DNA from: Tetrahymena elliotti 4EA
Lineage: Eukaryota; Ciliophora; Oligohymenophorea; Hymenostomatida; Tetrahymenidae
Direction: 5' to 3'
DNA: 64,000 nt
Assembly (NCBI GenBank): GCA_000231825.2
Contig: JH720294.1
Coordinates: 2,264,654-2,328,653 of the forward strand
Shown here: one piece after another, positions 12,810-24,232 of the stretch
Layout of the letters: the number at the start of each line of letters is the position of its first letter
Position numbering within the stretch: the first letter of the stretch is position 1
Made by a program: the position numbers and the translations under genes
The notes under the pieces: generated by a model
The model's database searches: none
What the model was told of the DNA's origin: nothing
Seen by the model: the letters and a program-made list of their open reading frames with translations, nothing else

Positions 12810-13530
12810 AATAAATAAATATTTTAACCTTAAATAAATAAAAAATAAATTTCTGATAATGAATTAAATGTTTGCATGTCAAATATCAATAACTATTAGT
12901 TCTTAATATGTAGTATATTTTTTCTTATCTATTTTTGAATAAAATTGTTTAAGGAGAATTAGAAAAGTTGGATTCATATTTTAGGGTTGAAATTTGATAG
13001 GATAGGATAAAGTAATTTTAATTTTTTACAAAGTTTGAAAAAATAAACCTCCCTCTCAAATTAACATCTTTCTTTTTATTTTGGATTAATCAAAAAAAAA
13101 GCTTGATTTTTATGTTTTTTGTACTAAATACTTGAATCCCACTGTATTGCATAATTGGTGGTCTACCAAAAAAATAGCAGGATTTGAGTATATATTTAGT
13201 CTCTAATTTTTCATTAATGTTGTATTGAAATTTTTTTCAAAGAAAACAGAAAAAAATATTATCTTTAATAGCACTTAATTGTCCTTTCTATATGGATATT
13301 ATAACATATAGTTAGTTGAGAAAGTATAATTTGTTCAATATTAATTAAAAAATAATAATTAAAAAAATAAAAATATAGAGAATTTTAAGAAGTAGAAATT
13401 AATTGAGTTATTAAATGGAAATTGAAGAGGAAGGCGAATTGGTATATGAAGTAAGATTTTAAGTTTTATATGAATCTCGATATATAAAACCAGATACGCT
13501 AAGAAATAAACATTTACAACAACACTGAGA
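12810..13530. other. Intergenic; left flank of the transposase relic
   Basis: AT-rich with no supported gene. Any left terminal inverted repeat of the transposon relic should be here, but I could not identify one by eye. Confidence 0.4.
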
Positions 13531-14275
13531 TGTAGGTTTAAGAAATGTTTAGTAATAAGGAAATTTGAACAAGAAGGAGTATGATTCATCAAACAGATTT
13601 ATCATCAATGAGAAATAATCAAAAAATAAACAAAATGTTAGAAAAAAACCTCTCATTAGTGTATCAGATATCAAAAAAACACTTAAACTTGATTGTCATG
13701 AAAATATTATTAAAAGTTATCTTGTTAGATAGAAGTATTCCTATTCAAATATCTAATAGATACCTTTTTAACCATAAGGATATGATGAAAAGAAATTAAT
13801 ATTTTGTAGAAATAACATAAATAGAGATTGGAGAAAGGTCTTATTTGTAGATGAGGCTTTGATATGGTGTGGTTCTGTTAAGAAAAAATGCAGGTAAAAG
13901 GAAGTCATAAAATTATGGAATCTAAACATAAAAGCACCCTAAAAAGTATAACTTGTTTAGTAGAATCTCTTATAAGGGATTAATAAAACCAAACTTTATA
14001 TTTTCGAAGGTACTCTTATTGGATAAAAGTATAAAGAAATTGTTTCTACTAAATTATTTCCTTCTCTGAAGACACTGTATCGAAATGAAGATATTATTCT
14101 TTTACAAGACAAAGACTCCAAACATTAAAGCAATGTTGTGTAAGAAAGACTATTTAGATTATAAAGAGTGTTCGAGATTTGGCTATTTTTCACCAATTTA
14201 CTTGAATTAAACCCACAAAAAATGATGGGATATAATGAAATAATATATTAATTAACTAGATATTAAAAATAATGA
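13531..14275 (+). mobile_element. Tc1/mariner-type DDE transposase relic
   Basis: One frame (TAA/TAG = Gln) is open from just after a TGA at about 13529 to TGA 14273-14275. In order it shows the end of the DNA-binding region (RKKPLISVSDIKKTLKL), the linker ending NNINRDWRKVLF, and the first catalytic-Asp strand VLFVDEALIWCGSVKKKC. The middle strand is TKLYIFEGTLIGQKYKEIV, then LFPSLKTLYRNEDIILLQDK carries the second catalytic Asp, followed by DSKHQSNVVQERL. This is the family order DWxxVxFxDE ... LLPSL ... LQQDNxPxH. The third-acidic motif, SPDLNPIEN, is decayed: one frame reads FTNLLELNPQK and the neighbouring frame SPIYLNQ, implying an indel. There is no ATG-led full-length frame and the N-terminal helix-turn-helix is incomplete, so the copy is dead. 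Confidence 0.7.
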
Positions 14276-15762
14276 TTTATTAAAAAAAGAAGAAAACAAA
14301 TCATGTCAATCAACACAAGAATTAACAATGTTAAATCATAAATGGTTAAAAATAAAATATTGAAGATATAATTTGTATTGCTTTAGCTATTGAAGATAAA
14401 ATTTGTGCATTAATTCATTTGAGGAACATAGCCGCATGAATAATCAGGGTATACTATTAACTTCAAAATAAAAATGAAAAATTTGACTATCAATCTAGTT
14501 TATTTTTTTTATTTTAGATTTAACAAATTTTTTAATTTCTATTCATTTTACTTCATTTAATCAATTTAATTAAATACCATTCATTGATCTATTTATATCC
14601 AAATAATTGAATTTTTGTAAGGTCTTTGGCTATACATATTATCAGTGTTTAAAATTAAAAAAAAATTCTACAAATTTTAAAATTGATTGATTTTTGTTTC
14701 TAATGAAACTAAAATAAATTTGATAAACTAATTTGCTGAAAAAGCTGAAATGAAATACATTTTAAAATACTGCATCTAATTAATTGTATTTTTCGATAGT
14801 TTTTCCTTATAATTTATTTATTTTCATTCATTTTTTTAAAAGCAAAACATTTAATCTGATTTTTTACATTTTAAAATTAATTTTAAAAAAAATATTTTAA
14901 TTACATACAAAATATTTTTTTACTTACAATTACTTTTTTTAATTAGAAATTACATTTTGTAATTTTTCTTGGTAAAAAAACATACAAAAATAACAAGAAA
15001 TAAAATTTCTAAATACCAAGAAATTTTTATATTTCAAAAGAAAGAACAGTTTAATTTAAAATGGTGATTTAAATAATTATTAGAATTTAAAAAAATTCTG
15101 AGCAATAATCGGCATGAATACAATTTAAATAATTTATGAGAAAGATATCATTCATAGAAGATGAATTTTCAAAATAATAGATGCCTTAAAATTAATCAAA
15201 TACAAGAATCCCGATTTATTTAAATTTGTGTGGGGAACTCTTGCTTGATTCTAAATATTTAAATTCTGATTTATTCTAATTAAATTTTGTTCAAAAATAG
15301 AAAAACCTTAACTTAAGCTTTTTCCTCTCACTATTAAATATATAAATATTACCATTCATTCAATCAATTAATTTCTTAATTAATAAAAAGAGAAATAGTT
15401 AATTTTTTTACAGAAAAGCAACAATATGTGTGAACTCTTTGAAATGTAAAGTTGAAGAATTTAAATAAGCATCTTACTAAGATAATGACTATTCATTTCT
15501 CAGTTGAACTTAGATAGAAATTGGCATTTTTTTGTTTTGAATATATATTATATCAACATATGATAAAAAATACATATAAAATAAGATCAAATTTTTAATC
15601 CATTTACAAAGGAATTTCAGCTCTGATTGATGATTATTACATCTATCAATTAATTTGGTGTAAAAATCATATTTAAAAACTATCTGACAAATATTAATTT
15701 GGAAAAAAGATGTAATTATTTCAAATAAGAAAGAAAATTAAAAATTTTAGACAATTAAAAAT
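14276..15762. other. Intergenic, AT-rich, no gene seen
   Basis: Very AT-rich with long A and T runs. It contains upstream sequence shared with the 12.0 kb pseudogene (around 15340-15420 and 15720-15762). No supported coding frame and no clear right-hand transposon terminus. Confidence 0.5.
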
Positions 15763-16080
15763 ATGATAAATATATTGATTTTGTCAGCAATGTTTCTTAT
15801 AACTTGCATGTCGTTTGGTTTTAGCATAAAAAATTTTATAGAGAATTCAACTTAGAGTAAATAAATTGTGACTCATATGTATTAAAGCTTTAAAGAAGAG
15901 ATAAATTTCATCAAACAATAAATAAAATAGCAACCACTTGAGTTATTTGGCAAATGAATTTTAGTTAGAAATTTTTTAAGTGAAATATATGAAATATGAA
16001 GCATTGTCTAATACTAATTAATTGAATGTTTGAGGCCAAAAATCAAATATTTAAATTGTCAGGTGATTAAAAATAAATAA
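15763..16080 (+). pseudogene. Truncated copy of the secreted coiled-coil family
   Basis: The ATG at 15763 opens a good signal-peptide-like leader (MINILILSAMFLITCMSFGF). SIKNFIENSTQSKQIVTHMY and a coiled-coil-like stretch follow, with TGA at 15955-15957 after 64 residues. In another frame the helix-like sequence continues (HLSYLANEFQLEIFQVKYMK), so an indel near 15935 has cut the reading frame. The leader and the next ~30 residues align with the pseudogene at 12037 (SFGFSIKNFIEN-STQ against GFGVQNFVSN...STQ). The beta-rich C-terminus of that copy is not found here. It could be a short expressed secreted peptide, but truncation is the simpler reading. Confidence 0.45.
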
Positions 16081-16229
16081 TTCACCTTTTTCTTAGTCAA
16101 ATAATTCTCTTTTTATTAGATTTATTTTTTCTTGTTTTAAAGATAGGTAGTAATGATAGTTTAATAATACTTCAATTTAATCAAAAATTTAGGTAAACCA
16201 AGAAAAGCAAAAAAGAGGAATTAAAATCA

Positions 16230-17507
16230 ATGATAAATATGAATAAAAAATCTACAGTAGGAGGTTTTGGCTAAAGAAATATTAATTTTGAAAAAGATAT
16301 ATATGAAGTAGGATTTTAACCTTTATCTATTTTAGGAGTAAGTGATAGCTCTTAGGCAAGATAAGGTTTTTATAATAATATTTCTTCTGCAAATTTTACT
16401 GAAAAGATATGGATCACTCTTGCATTTGATGCTATACAAACTAAAAGATACAGATACGAAATAAGAAATTAGAAGTACTTTATAGTTCAAAAAGATTTGG
16501 AGCTATATGCTTTAACTGGAAATTTGAAGGAGATGAAGAAGTTCTTTTATTCTTCTTTAATAAAAAATAAAAAATTTGAGTTTGATAGATCAATTCTATA
16601 CATATGCTGTAGGTCAGGGTACTATGATTGTGTGAAATACCTTTTATAAATAGGATCTGATGTTAATGAACTATAGCAAAATCAAAGCACTCCTCTTCAT
16701 GTGGCATCTTTCTATGGCCACGAATAAATTGTCAAACTTCTACTTAGCTATGGTTCATCAAATAAAATAGCCAATATTTATAAACATGTTCCTTCTACAG
16801 AAGCTAGATCTGAAGCCGTAGCTTAGTTAATAAAAAATGCAGAAGATGACAAGATCTGTACTTTATTCTAAAAGCTAAAGGATAACAAATATGCTACTTC
16901 TTTAGAAAGATTGTATGATGATGACATCATTAGAATATATAGAAAAGGATAATTTTAAGAGACTTACTTTGACTATTATAATGATAAAAAATATGATAGA
17001 GCCTATCATGGGACTAATTATGAATTTCTTTAATCAATTCTAGTAAATGGATTGAAAAAACCTGGTGATATAGTAGGAGGTCACTAAGTCAAAATTAGAG
17101 ATGGGCATATTTAAAAAGGTGTTTCTTTTGAAGGAAAGGAAAATTGGTCAGATGCAATTTTTGTTTCTCCAAGCCCTTTCTATGCTGCAGATACTGCTTA
17201 TTCAGAAAGAATAGTGTCTAAATATGAAAATTATTCTTGCTTAGTTGAAACATTTATCAAATAAGGTAGCTTCTAAAAGGCTCCTTCTACAGTTTTTAAT
17301 AGAAGTGTAGACGCAAATGGAGAGCCTAGTGAAGTAGAGTATGCTGTAGCTAAAGAACTAGATAACACTGATATTTATAGAATTGAAAACTCTTATAACG
17401 TTATAGTGTACTCCATCTTGTTTATTAAAGTTAAATTCCTTGAATAGTAAAAAGAAAGTTATGCAGAATGCTTAAAGAAAATACAATGTCATGAAATTGT
17501 TAATTGA
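16230..17507 (+). CDS. Ankyrin-repeat protein with C-terminal ADP-ribosyltransferase-like domain
   Basis: Single exon, 425 residues, TGA stop. Residues ~115-180 form ankyrin repeats (SILYICCRSGYYDCVKYLL, then TPLHVASFYGHEQIVKLLLS). From ~255 the sequence has the layout of a PARP/ART fold. YHGTNYEFLQSILVNGLKKP (H260) corresponds to the HG(S/T) strand. FVSPSPFYAADTAYSER (Y318) matches the PARP YFAD...S..Y helix. The closing strands DIYRIENSYNVIVYSILFIKVKF (386-404) resemble the PARP NEYIVY...YLIEFK end. H and Y of the H-Y-E triad are therefore present; the third position falls at E386 or S388 and is uncertain. It would be an intracellular mono-ADP-ribosyltransferase, or a catalytically silent reader, with ankyrins choosing the partner. 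No signal peptide. Function inferred from fold only. Confidence 0.72.
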
Positions 17508-18396
17508 AGGTTATTTAAAAGACCAATTTTTTTTTTTAATGCTTTTTCAAAAAAGTAATGAAGATATCTTTTTAAGCTTACTTCTACTTTCACTGATTAA
17601 ACAATATTTAATTTATCCAATTTTGTGTACAAGATTATTATTCTCAAAAATCAGTTTATTTTTTAATGTGTATTACAAATTTACTTTTTATCATTTATCA
17701 ACTCAAAAATCTTATCATAATAATTAATTCATAGAACTAAATGTTTAAAAAAATGTTATAATTTCAAGCTAATATGATAACAAATCTTTTACAAATTTAT
17801 TTTTTAAGTTCTATTTCTATCATTCTTTCAACTATAAATTCTTATAAAAACACATCCATAAATTCTGCTTTTTTTATCATTTAGAATTTCAAATCTGTAC
17901 TATTAAAATTATTTATATCTTGATAAAGTTAATAAACACCTTTATTTATTAAAAATATCTTATTTTGAAACAAAATAAGGTAAATAATATAAATAGATTT
18001 AAGAGAGTAGTTTATTTATTGAAAATATTTTTTTTTAAATTTATAAAAAATACTTGAGATTAATTTATGATCTAATAGAGTGTTAGTAAATATTTTGCCA
18101 ATTTTATGAATTAAAAAGTGTAAATAAGTAATTTCGGATTGTACAAGTATTGATGACTATTTTTTGAGTGATCAGCAACAGATAAAATTAAATAACATTA
18201 CTAAAATATATCTTTTGAGTGTAATAATATAATTATTTCAATAGAATAAAAACCTAATTAAAAATTGCTCTAAAAATTAAATATTAAAAATAATACAAAT
18301 AATCTAGATTTAAAAGAAATCATTTATTCAATCAAAGTTAGCATTAACATACCAAGGTCATTTTTATTACTAATAGATAGCCTAAAATTAGCAAGT
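17508..18396. other. Intergenic between the ankyrin-ART gene and G3PDH
   Basis: AT-rich 3' flank of the ankyrin-ART gene and 5' flank of the dehydrogenase. No supported coding frame. Confidence 0.5.
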
Positions 18397-21138
18397 ATGA
18401 GAGGATTTTTCAGAATGGGATTTAATATGGCTAGAAGATAGCCTTTAAAATCTTGGGTAGTTCCACTTGCCTTAAGTGCAGCTACAGGATTAAGTTACTC
18501 TGTTTACGCAGAGACTTAATAATAAAACTAATAAAGTAGCAGTGGTTCAATTGTAAATTTAAACCCTATTAAGCATTCAGGAACTGAGCCATTAATAAAG
18601 CTCAAAACTAGATAAGAGCATTTGACAGAAATTTAAAAAACTGAAGAGTATGACATTATAGTTATTGGAGGAGGCTGTAACGGAGCTGGTGTATTCCTTG
18701 AAGCAGCCAATAGAGGTTTAAAATGTTTACTTGTAGAGGGAGGAGATTTTGCTGCAGCTACTAGCTCAAAATCTACTAAACTCATCCATGGTGGTATTCG
18801 TTATCTTTAGGATGTTTTTGAGTTTTCTCTTAAGGGTGGTAGAATAGAAAAGTACAATTTAGTGAAAGAAGCCCTAACAGAGAGAACTCACTTTATAGAG
18901 AATGCTTATTACATGAACAGATAACTTCCTTTCGTAGTTCCTACTACTAACTTGATAATGGGAATATACTACTATTTAGGAGTTATAGTTTATCATGGAA
19001 TATATAGATATTACTTAGACTCAGATAAAAGTTCATTTAGAATGAAGATCCCTTAATGGTATGGAAGTACATAGCTAAGAGAATACTTCCCTAATTTAGA
19101 TCATAAATACAAATACGGTATAGTCTACTATGATGGCTAATTTAATGATACAAGAATGAATTTAGATATTCTATTGACAGGAACTTAACAAAATTACAAT
19201 GAAAACTTCTAAGAAGGAAATATTCTTAACTATGCTGAGGTAATAAATATAATTGACTCATTCATTTACAACAAAATAAAAGAAATCATAATCTCTCTAT
19301 TTCATTCATTATCTTTCAAAATATAAAATATCTCCTACGTTTAAATTTTATAGAACCAAATCTTAATATCAATATGATAGTAACTTGAAATTATTTATTT
19401 ATTTACTTTTTTTTTGCTAAATATATTAAAAGGTCACACATTTGATCTAAGACTAATAAAGTGGAGAAAATAAGGGTATTGTCTTTAAAGATAAGATTAA
19501 TGGAAAAGATATTTCAGTTAAAGGTAAGTGTATTGTTAACTGTACTGGAGCTTTTGCAGATAATATTAGAAAAATGGATGATCCTAAATGCCAAAAGAGA
19601 ATTTTAGCTGTTGCAGGATCCCATATGACCATGCCTCAATCTTTTTGTTCTAGAAAGCATGCTCTTGTTATTCCTAAAACTTAAGATGGAAGAATTTTAT
19701 TCTTGGTCCCATGGTAAAATCATACAGTTGTAGGAACCACTGAAAGAGCTCTGGACGAGCCAGAATTAGATCCTACAGTTTCCGCTGAAGAGCTTATTTT
19801 TATGTCTGAGGAAGTTGGAAAAATATATTCTAATTTACCTTCCTCAGAAATAACTAACAATATCAAAAGTAAATGGGCAGGCCTCAGACCTCTTATTTTG
19901 TAAAACCAAAAGGAAGGTGAGCCCGTAGACACTAAAAAAATAGCTCGTACCCATGTCATCGAAATTTCAAAGAATGGTAATTCAATATTTTAGTATTTTA
20001 TTTGTTACATTAAGAGAATTTCATTTTTCAAAATGTGAAATTTTAGGAGTTAAGTAATTAATTGATTAAGTACTTGAGGTGAGGTATAATTTCGCGTAAT
20101 CAATAATGACGAAATTAACTTTTAATTAATTTATCCCAAAGGAATACTTTTCAATAATTCATTAAGTTAATAGTAAACTTGAAAATGAACAAAATCTTCA
20201 AATTAATTTCATCAAAAATCCACCTCAAACAAACATTTTGAAAATTATATATAAATAAAAATATTTTTCTTTCAAGATAAAATTCATACTTTGTTTAAAA
20301 TCTATTTTTGCTTAATCTAGATATGAGTGGTTTATAAATTGCCATTTTAGTTAGATTTAATCTAGCTTAAAAGACAATAAAGTTCAATAAAGATAAATTT
20401 TTCAAAGAAATTTTATAGCTAGATTTAATGAAATTATAAATAAATGAAAACTTAATTTGATTATTAAAATTAAGTAATAAATAATTTTAAATTGAATAGG
20501 ATTAGTATCTTTAATGGGTGGTAAATGGACGACTTATAGATGTATGGGAGAAGAAACAGTAGATAAAATATTAGAGATTTTTAAATGTAAAAATAAAATT
20601 TGAAAATTTAAATTATTAACTTGTTAAATGAACAGAAAAAGGTGTTAAATATAATGAGAAGGCAGCATAAAAATCTAGTTTGAATTTGAGACTTTTGGGT
20701 GAAGCTAATAAAGATGCAAAATACAAATTCCCTCCTAAAAATTAATATGTTAAGATTTATGCAAGTGCTTTAGCTGATAAACATTAAATTGAATACAAAG
20801 AAGCTAAATACTTAATTAAAAACTATGGTCAAAGAGCTTTTGACATTCTCAATTTGGCAGAGAATCATGCTAAGAGAGATTAATTAAAATAAAGAGTTCA
20901 TCCTAATCACCCCATTTTGAAGGCTGAAATTCTATATCATGTTAAATATGAAATGGCCTAATAACCTATTGATGTTCTTTTTAGAAGAACTAGATTTGGT
21001 TTCATTGATAGAAAGGGAATGTTTGAATCTTTGAGAACTGTTTGTGATATTTTTGCTGAAGAATTAAAGTGGGATGAATCAAAAAAGCAAAAGGTTATTG
21101 AATAACAAAAAGAAATTATGAGAAAAATGGATTTCTGA
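18397..21138 (+). CDS. GPD2: Mitochondrial FAD-dependent glycerol-3-phosphate dehydrogenase, 4 exons
   Basis: Oxidises glycerol 3-phosphate to dihydroxyacetone phosphate and passes electrons to ubiquinone at the inner mitochondrial membrane. Exons 18397-19239, 19433-19976, 20500-20586 and 20636-21138 join in phase to give 658 residues. The N-terminus is basic and hydrophobic (MRGFFRMGFNMARRQPLKSW), fitting mitochondrial import plus a membrane anchor. The FAD-binding motif is GGGCNGAG (91-98), followed by the family signatures STKLIHGGIRYLQ and later SLMGGKWTTYR. The C-terminal domain has HVKYEMAQQPIDVLFRRTRF, typical of the GlpD/GUT2 fold. It ends about 20 residues after EELKWDE, so the calcium-binding EF-hand extension of animal GPD2 is absent, as in fungi. 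TAA and TAG codons occur at Gln positions throughout. Confidence 0.95.
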
Positions 21139-24100
21139 TCTATAATATTTAATTATTCAATATAAATTTATTAAGAAAATTAGTAGTAAAATAAACTCAA
21201 GCATAAAATTGAATTATTAATTAGTTAATTAACATTATATAATATATGTACAAAGAAGTATTTTATTTTTTTAATATCATTAATAGTTCTTCTATCAATC
21301 AATAACTAAACCCTACATATGAAATGAAATAAGATTTAGTTTATTTACTAATCTCATTAAAAATAATGTCTTTATATTGATATTCATCAAAAATTTAAAC
21401 TCTCATAAACTAACATTTATAATTTAGAAAATAAATTAATTTTATAATTAAAAATTTGAAGATATTATTGAAGATTTTATTTATTATTCTATCAATAATT
21501 ATTCTTTTTATTGCCAAGAATTATTTCTTTTGTTGGCAAAATATTTAAATTGAATAGCATTTTTTATTTTTAAGATTTTATTCATAATCTTATTAATTTT
21601 TCTCTGGTTTCCTAATAGTTAATAAAAATTTTTTGATTCCAATTGCTTTTTCAAGTAATTTAGCATTTAAATAATATTAAAATTTTTTAAAGAATTCTTT
21701 TCAAATTTATACTTGTGTTTTGATTTCCTTCCTTCACATCATGTTAAAAAAGTAAAGACATACTTATTTCTCATCAAAAATAAAATTTTAAATTTGAAAC
21801 TAAAAAATACTTATAATTTTTTCTTTTAAAATTTGTTTTTATTTCATTTTTTAAGGTTTTATTTTAAATATGTAAAATTCTTTTAGAATATATCATTTCA
21901 AATATCTTTTTAAAGTTTTCACTTTATCTTAAATTTAAAGTCATCTCAAATGTTTAGAAAATAACAAATAGATTTTGAGTTTAAATTATATTTTTGTTAA
22001 TTTGATAAATCTTTAATTTTATCTATCAGATTAAAATAAAAATCTAGACACTTCCTTTAAATTTGTTTTATTAATTTTGTTAGTTTTAAAATGGTTGATG
22101 CTAAAGATTAACATTTTTTATGATATATTTTTTTTTGAAAGACCATACTATCTCATAACACAATTCAATTACTGTCTAATGAACACTTCTTTTTAATTAG
22201 TAGCGCTTTGTTTATTAATTGATTTATTAATGTTAAATCTTCGGTCATATTAGATGAAAACAGCAAGCTAGTTGATTAACTATTGTTTTAAGTAAAGTAG
22301 CAGCAAATTTAGGATTTAAATAGTAATATTTTGACTGAGTTGAGAATTTTATTATTTTCTTGGAATAACGAGCAAGTTTATGTATTTATTGGGTTATTCT
22401 AACACTCCCCAAATTAAATAAAAGACATTAAAATTCTAAAATGTATTTGATTTATTTTGATTGATTGATTCTTCTTTTTGTATTTTAAATTCAAAAGATA
22501 GAAAAAGAGGTAGATCGTATATTATAAAATTTAGCTTTGAGCTAGATGTGAATTTTTCTCTAGCTAAATAACTAAAGATACCTTCATTTAAATGTTTGTT
22601 TATCTTAATTCTAATTGTATTTTTAATAGTTATTTTAAAAATTTCCCAAAAAAGTAAAATTTTTATCTTGGTGTAAAGGTTGCTATAAAACAATTTTATA
22701 TTTAGAATATTTATTATCTTTTTATTTGAAAGAAAATATTTGTTCTGATTTTGATTGGTTAAACTGATCTACTCTCGATTCACTAATTTTATGGATAGAA
22801 ACTAATTTCTTCTAAAGATACCCTTTGCTTTTAATTAGAGCAAATTTTAACATATCATACCATTCATTCATTTATTATAAAAGGATATTCAAGCTAGGCA
22901 GTGAAAAAATAAAGATCAATTAGAATTTTAACTTTAATATTTCGTATTTTGCTTTAAAATTTTGATTATGTGAATTTTCTCTATGATGGAGTTTTTTAAA
23001 TGATAAAAAAAGGAATTTTGAATTCGGTTTGGAGTTACAAAGGTAAAATATTTGTTTTACGAAACCTGTTATTGCTAATAAAATTGATACTGTTAAATAT
23101 GATAAGAATTAAAATTTATCTTTCGTAAAAGTAAATAATTGAAATAAATGAAGTGTGTTTGTAAAGTAGCATTTGAAGAAATTTTATTCTAGACGCAAAA
23201 TTGTGCTTTTGGCAGTTGCTTGGATTAGTTTATGTATATTTTTTAATAGCAGTAATAGATAGATAGAAAATTAAGCTATTCTAGAAGAGAAACAAATTAA
23301 ATGATTATTAAGCTACATTAAAAAGAGTGATTAAATTTTCAAAAGAAGAAAGATAGAACTTTAGATTCAATTGATAGAATTTCTATTGAAGCATACATAC
23401 CTAAAAATAACAAAATAAAATCTAACCACAAAAACAATTTTAAGCAAAACAGAAGCAAATTTTCTTAGTTTGATAGAGTAAACTGTTATTAATAAATATA
23501 ATTTCTAGGATTTGTTAGTGGTAAATTAATGGAGAAAAAACGAATTTAGAAATGGAGGGAAAGAATTCAAAAATCAGTTTAGTAAGAAGTAAGTATCTAA
23601 AAAAGAAAGATATCTATCTATTTATTTGATTTGATTTCTTTGCATTAGAATTTAATAGGTGAAAAAGAAACATACAAACTAAATAACAAATTTTTATATC
23701 CTTTAGTATTTTTTAATTCTTCAAAAAAATACAATTAAGATTGAATTTTCTTTGTGTTTTATTATGTGTTTAGCTAGCTCATCTCTTTGGCTAGTTGGAA
23801 AAATTGATTCCCTTCATTTGAAGTAATACACAAAAAAACCATGCTGCTAGGTTGATCTAGATAGCCACATAATTATATAGCTAATTGTTTAGCTTTTAGC
23901 TAGCTAATTAATATTCATAATTTAAATCATTCAAAAATAAAGAGTATGTATGCATACAGTGATTTAATTTATTTGAAATTGCTTTCTTCCTCTTCTTTTA
24001 ACTCTCTGTTTGTTTTTCTTTGTTCTTCCTTTTTTTTCCTTAGTATCTTGTTTGCTTGATTCTATGAAAGAAGAACGCAGTGGAATAAGATTTAAAAAAA

Positions 24101-24232
24101 TTTAAAAAATTAAAAAGATTGCTGAGAAAATTTTATAATTTTTAACTAAATATATTAATTAAAAAACAAAAAAAAAACAATCAACCCAAATATCAATTTT
24201 CTTCAAGGAAAACTAAACAACTCATAATAGAA
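21139..24232. other. Intergenic 3.1 kb, no firm gene
   Basis: Mostly AT-rich. A plus-strand frame at 23149-23328 starts MKCVCKVAFEEILFQTQNCA and has more cysteine than its surroundings, but it is short, lacks homology and could be chance. The last few hundred bases, with T-rich then A-rich tracts, precede a strongly expressed gene and should hold its promoter. No terminator-type structure was recognised. Confidence 0.4.
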
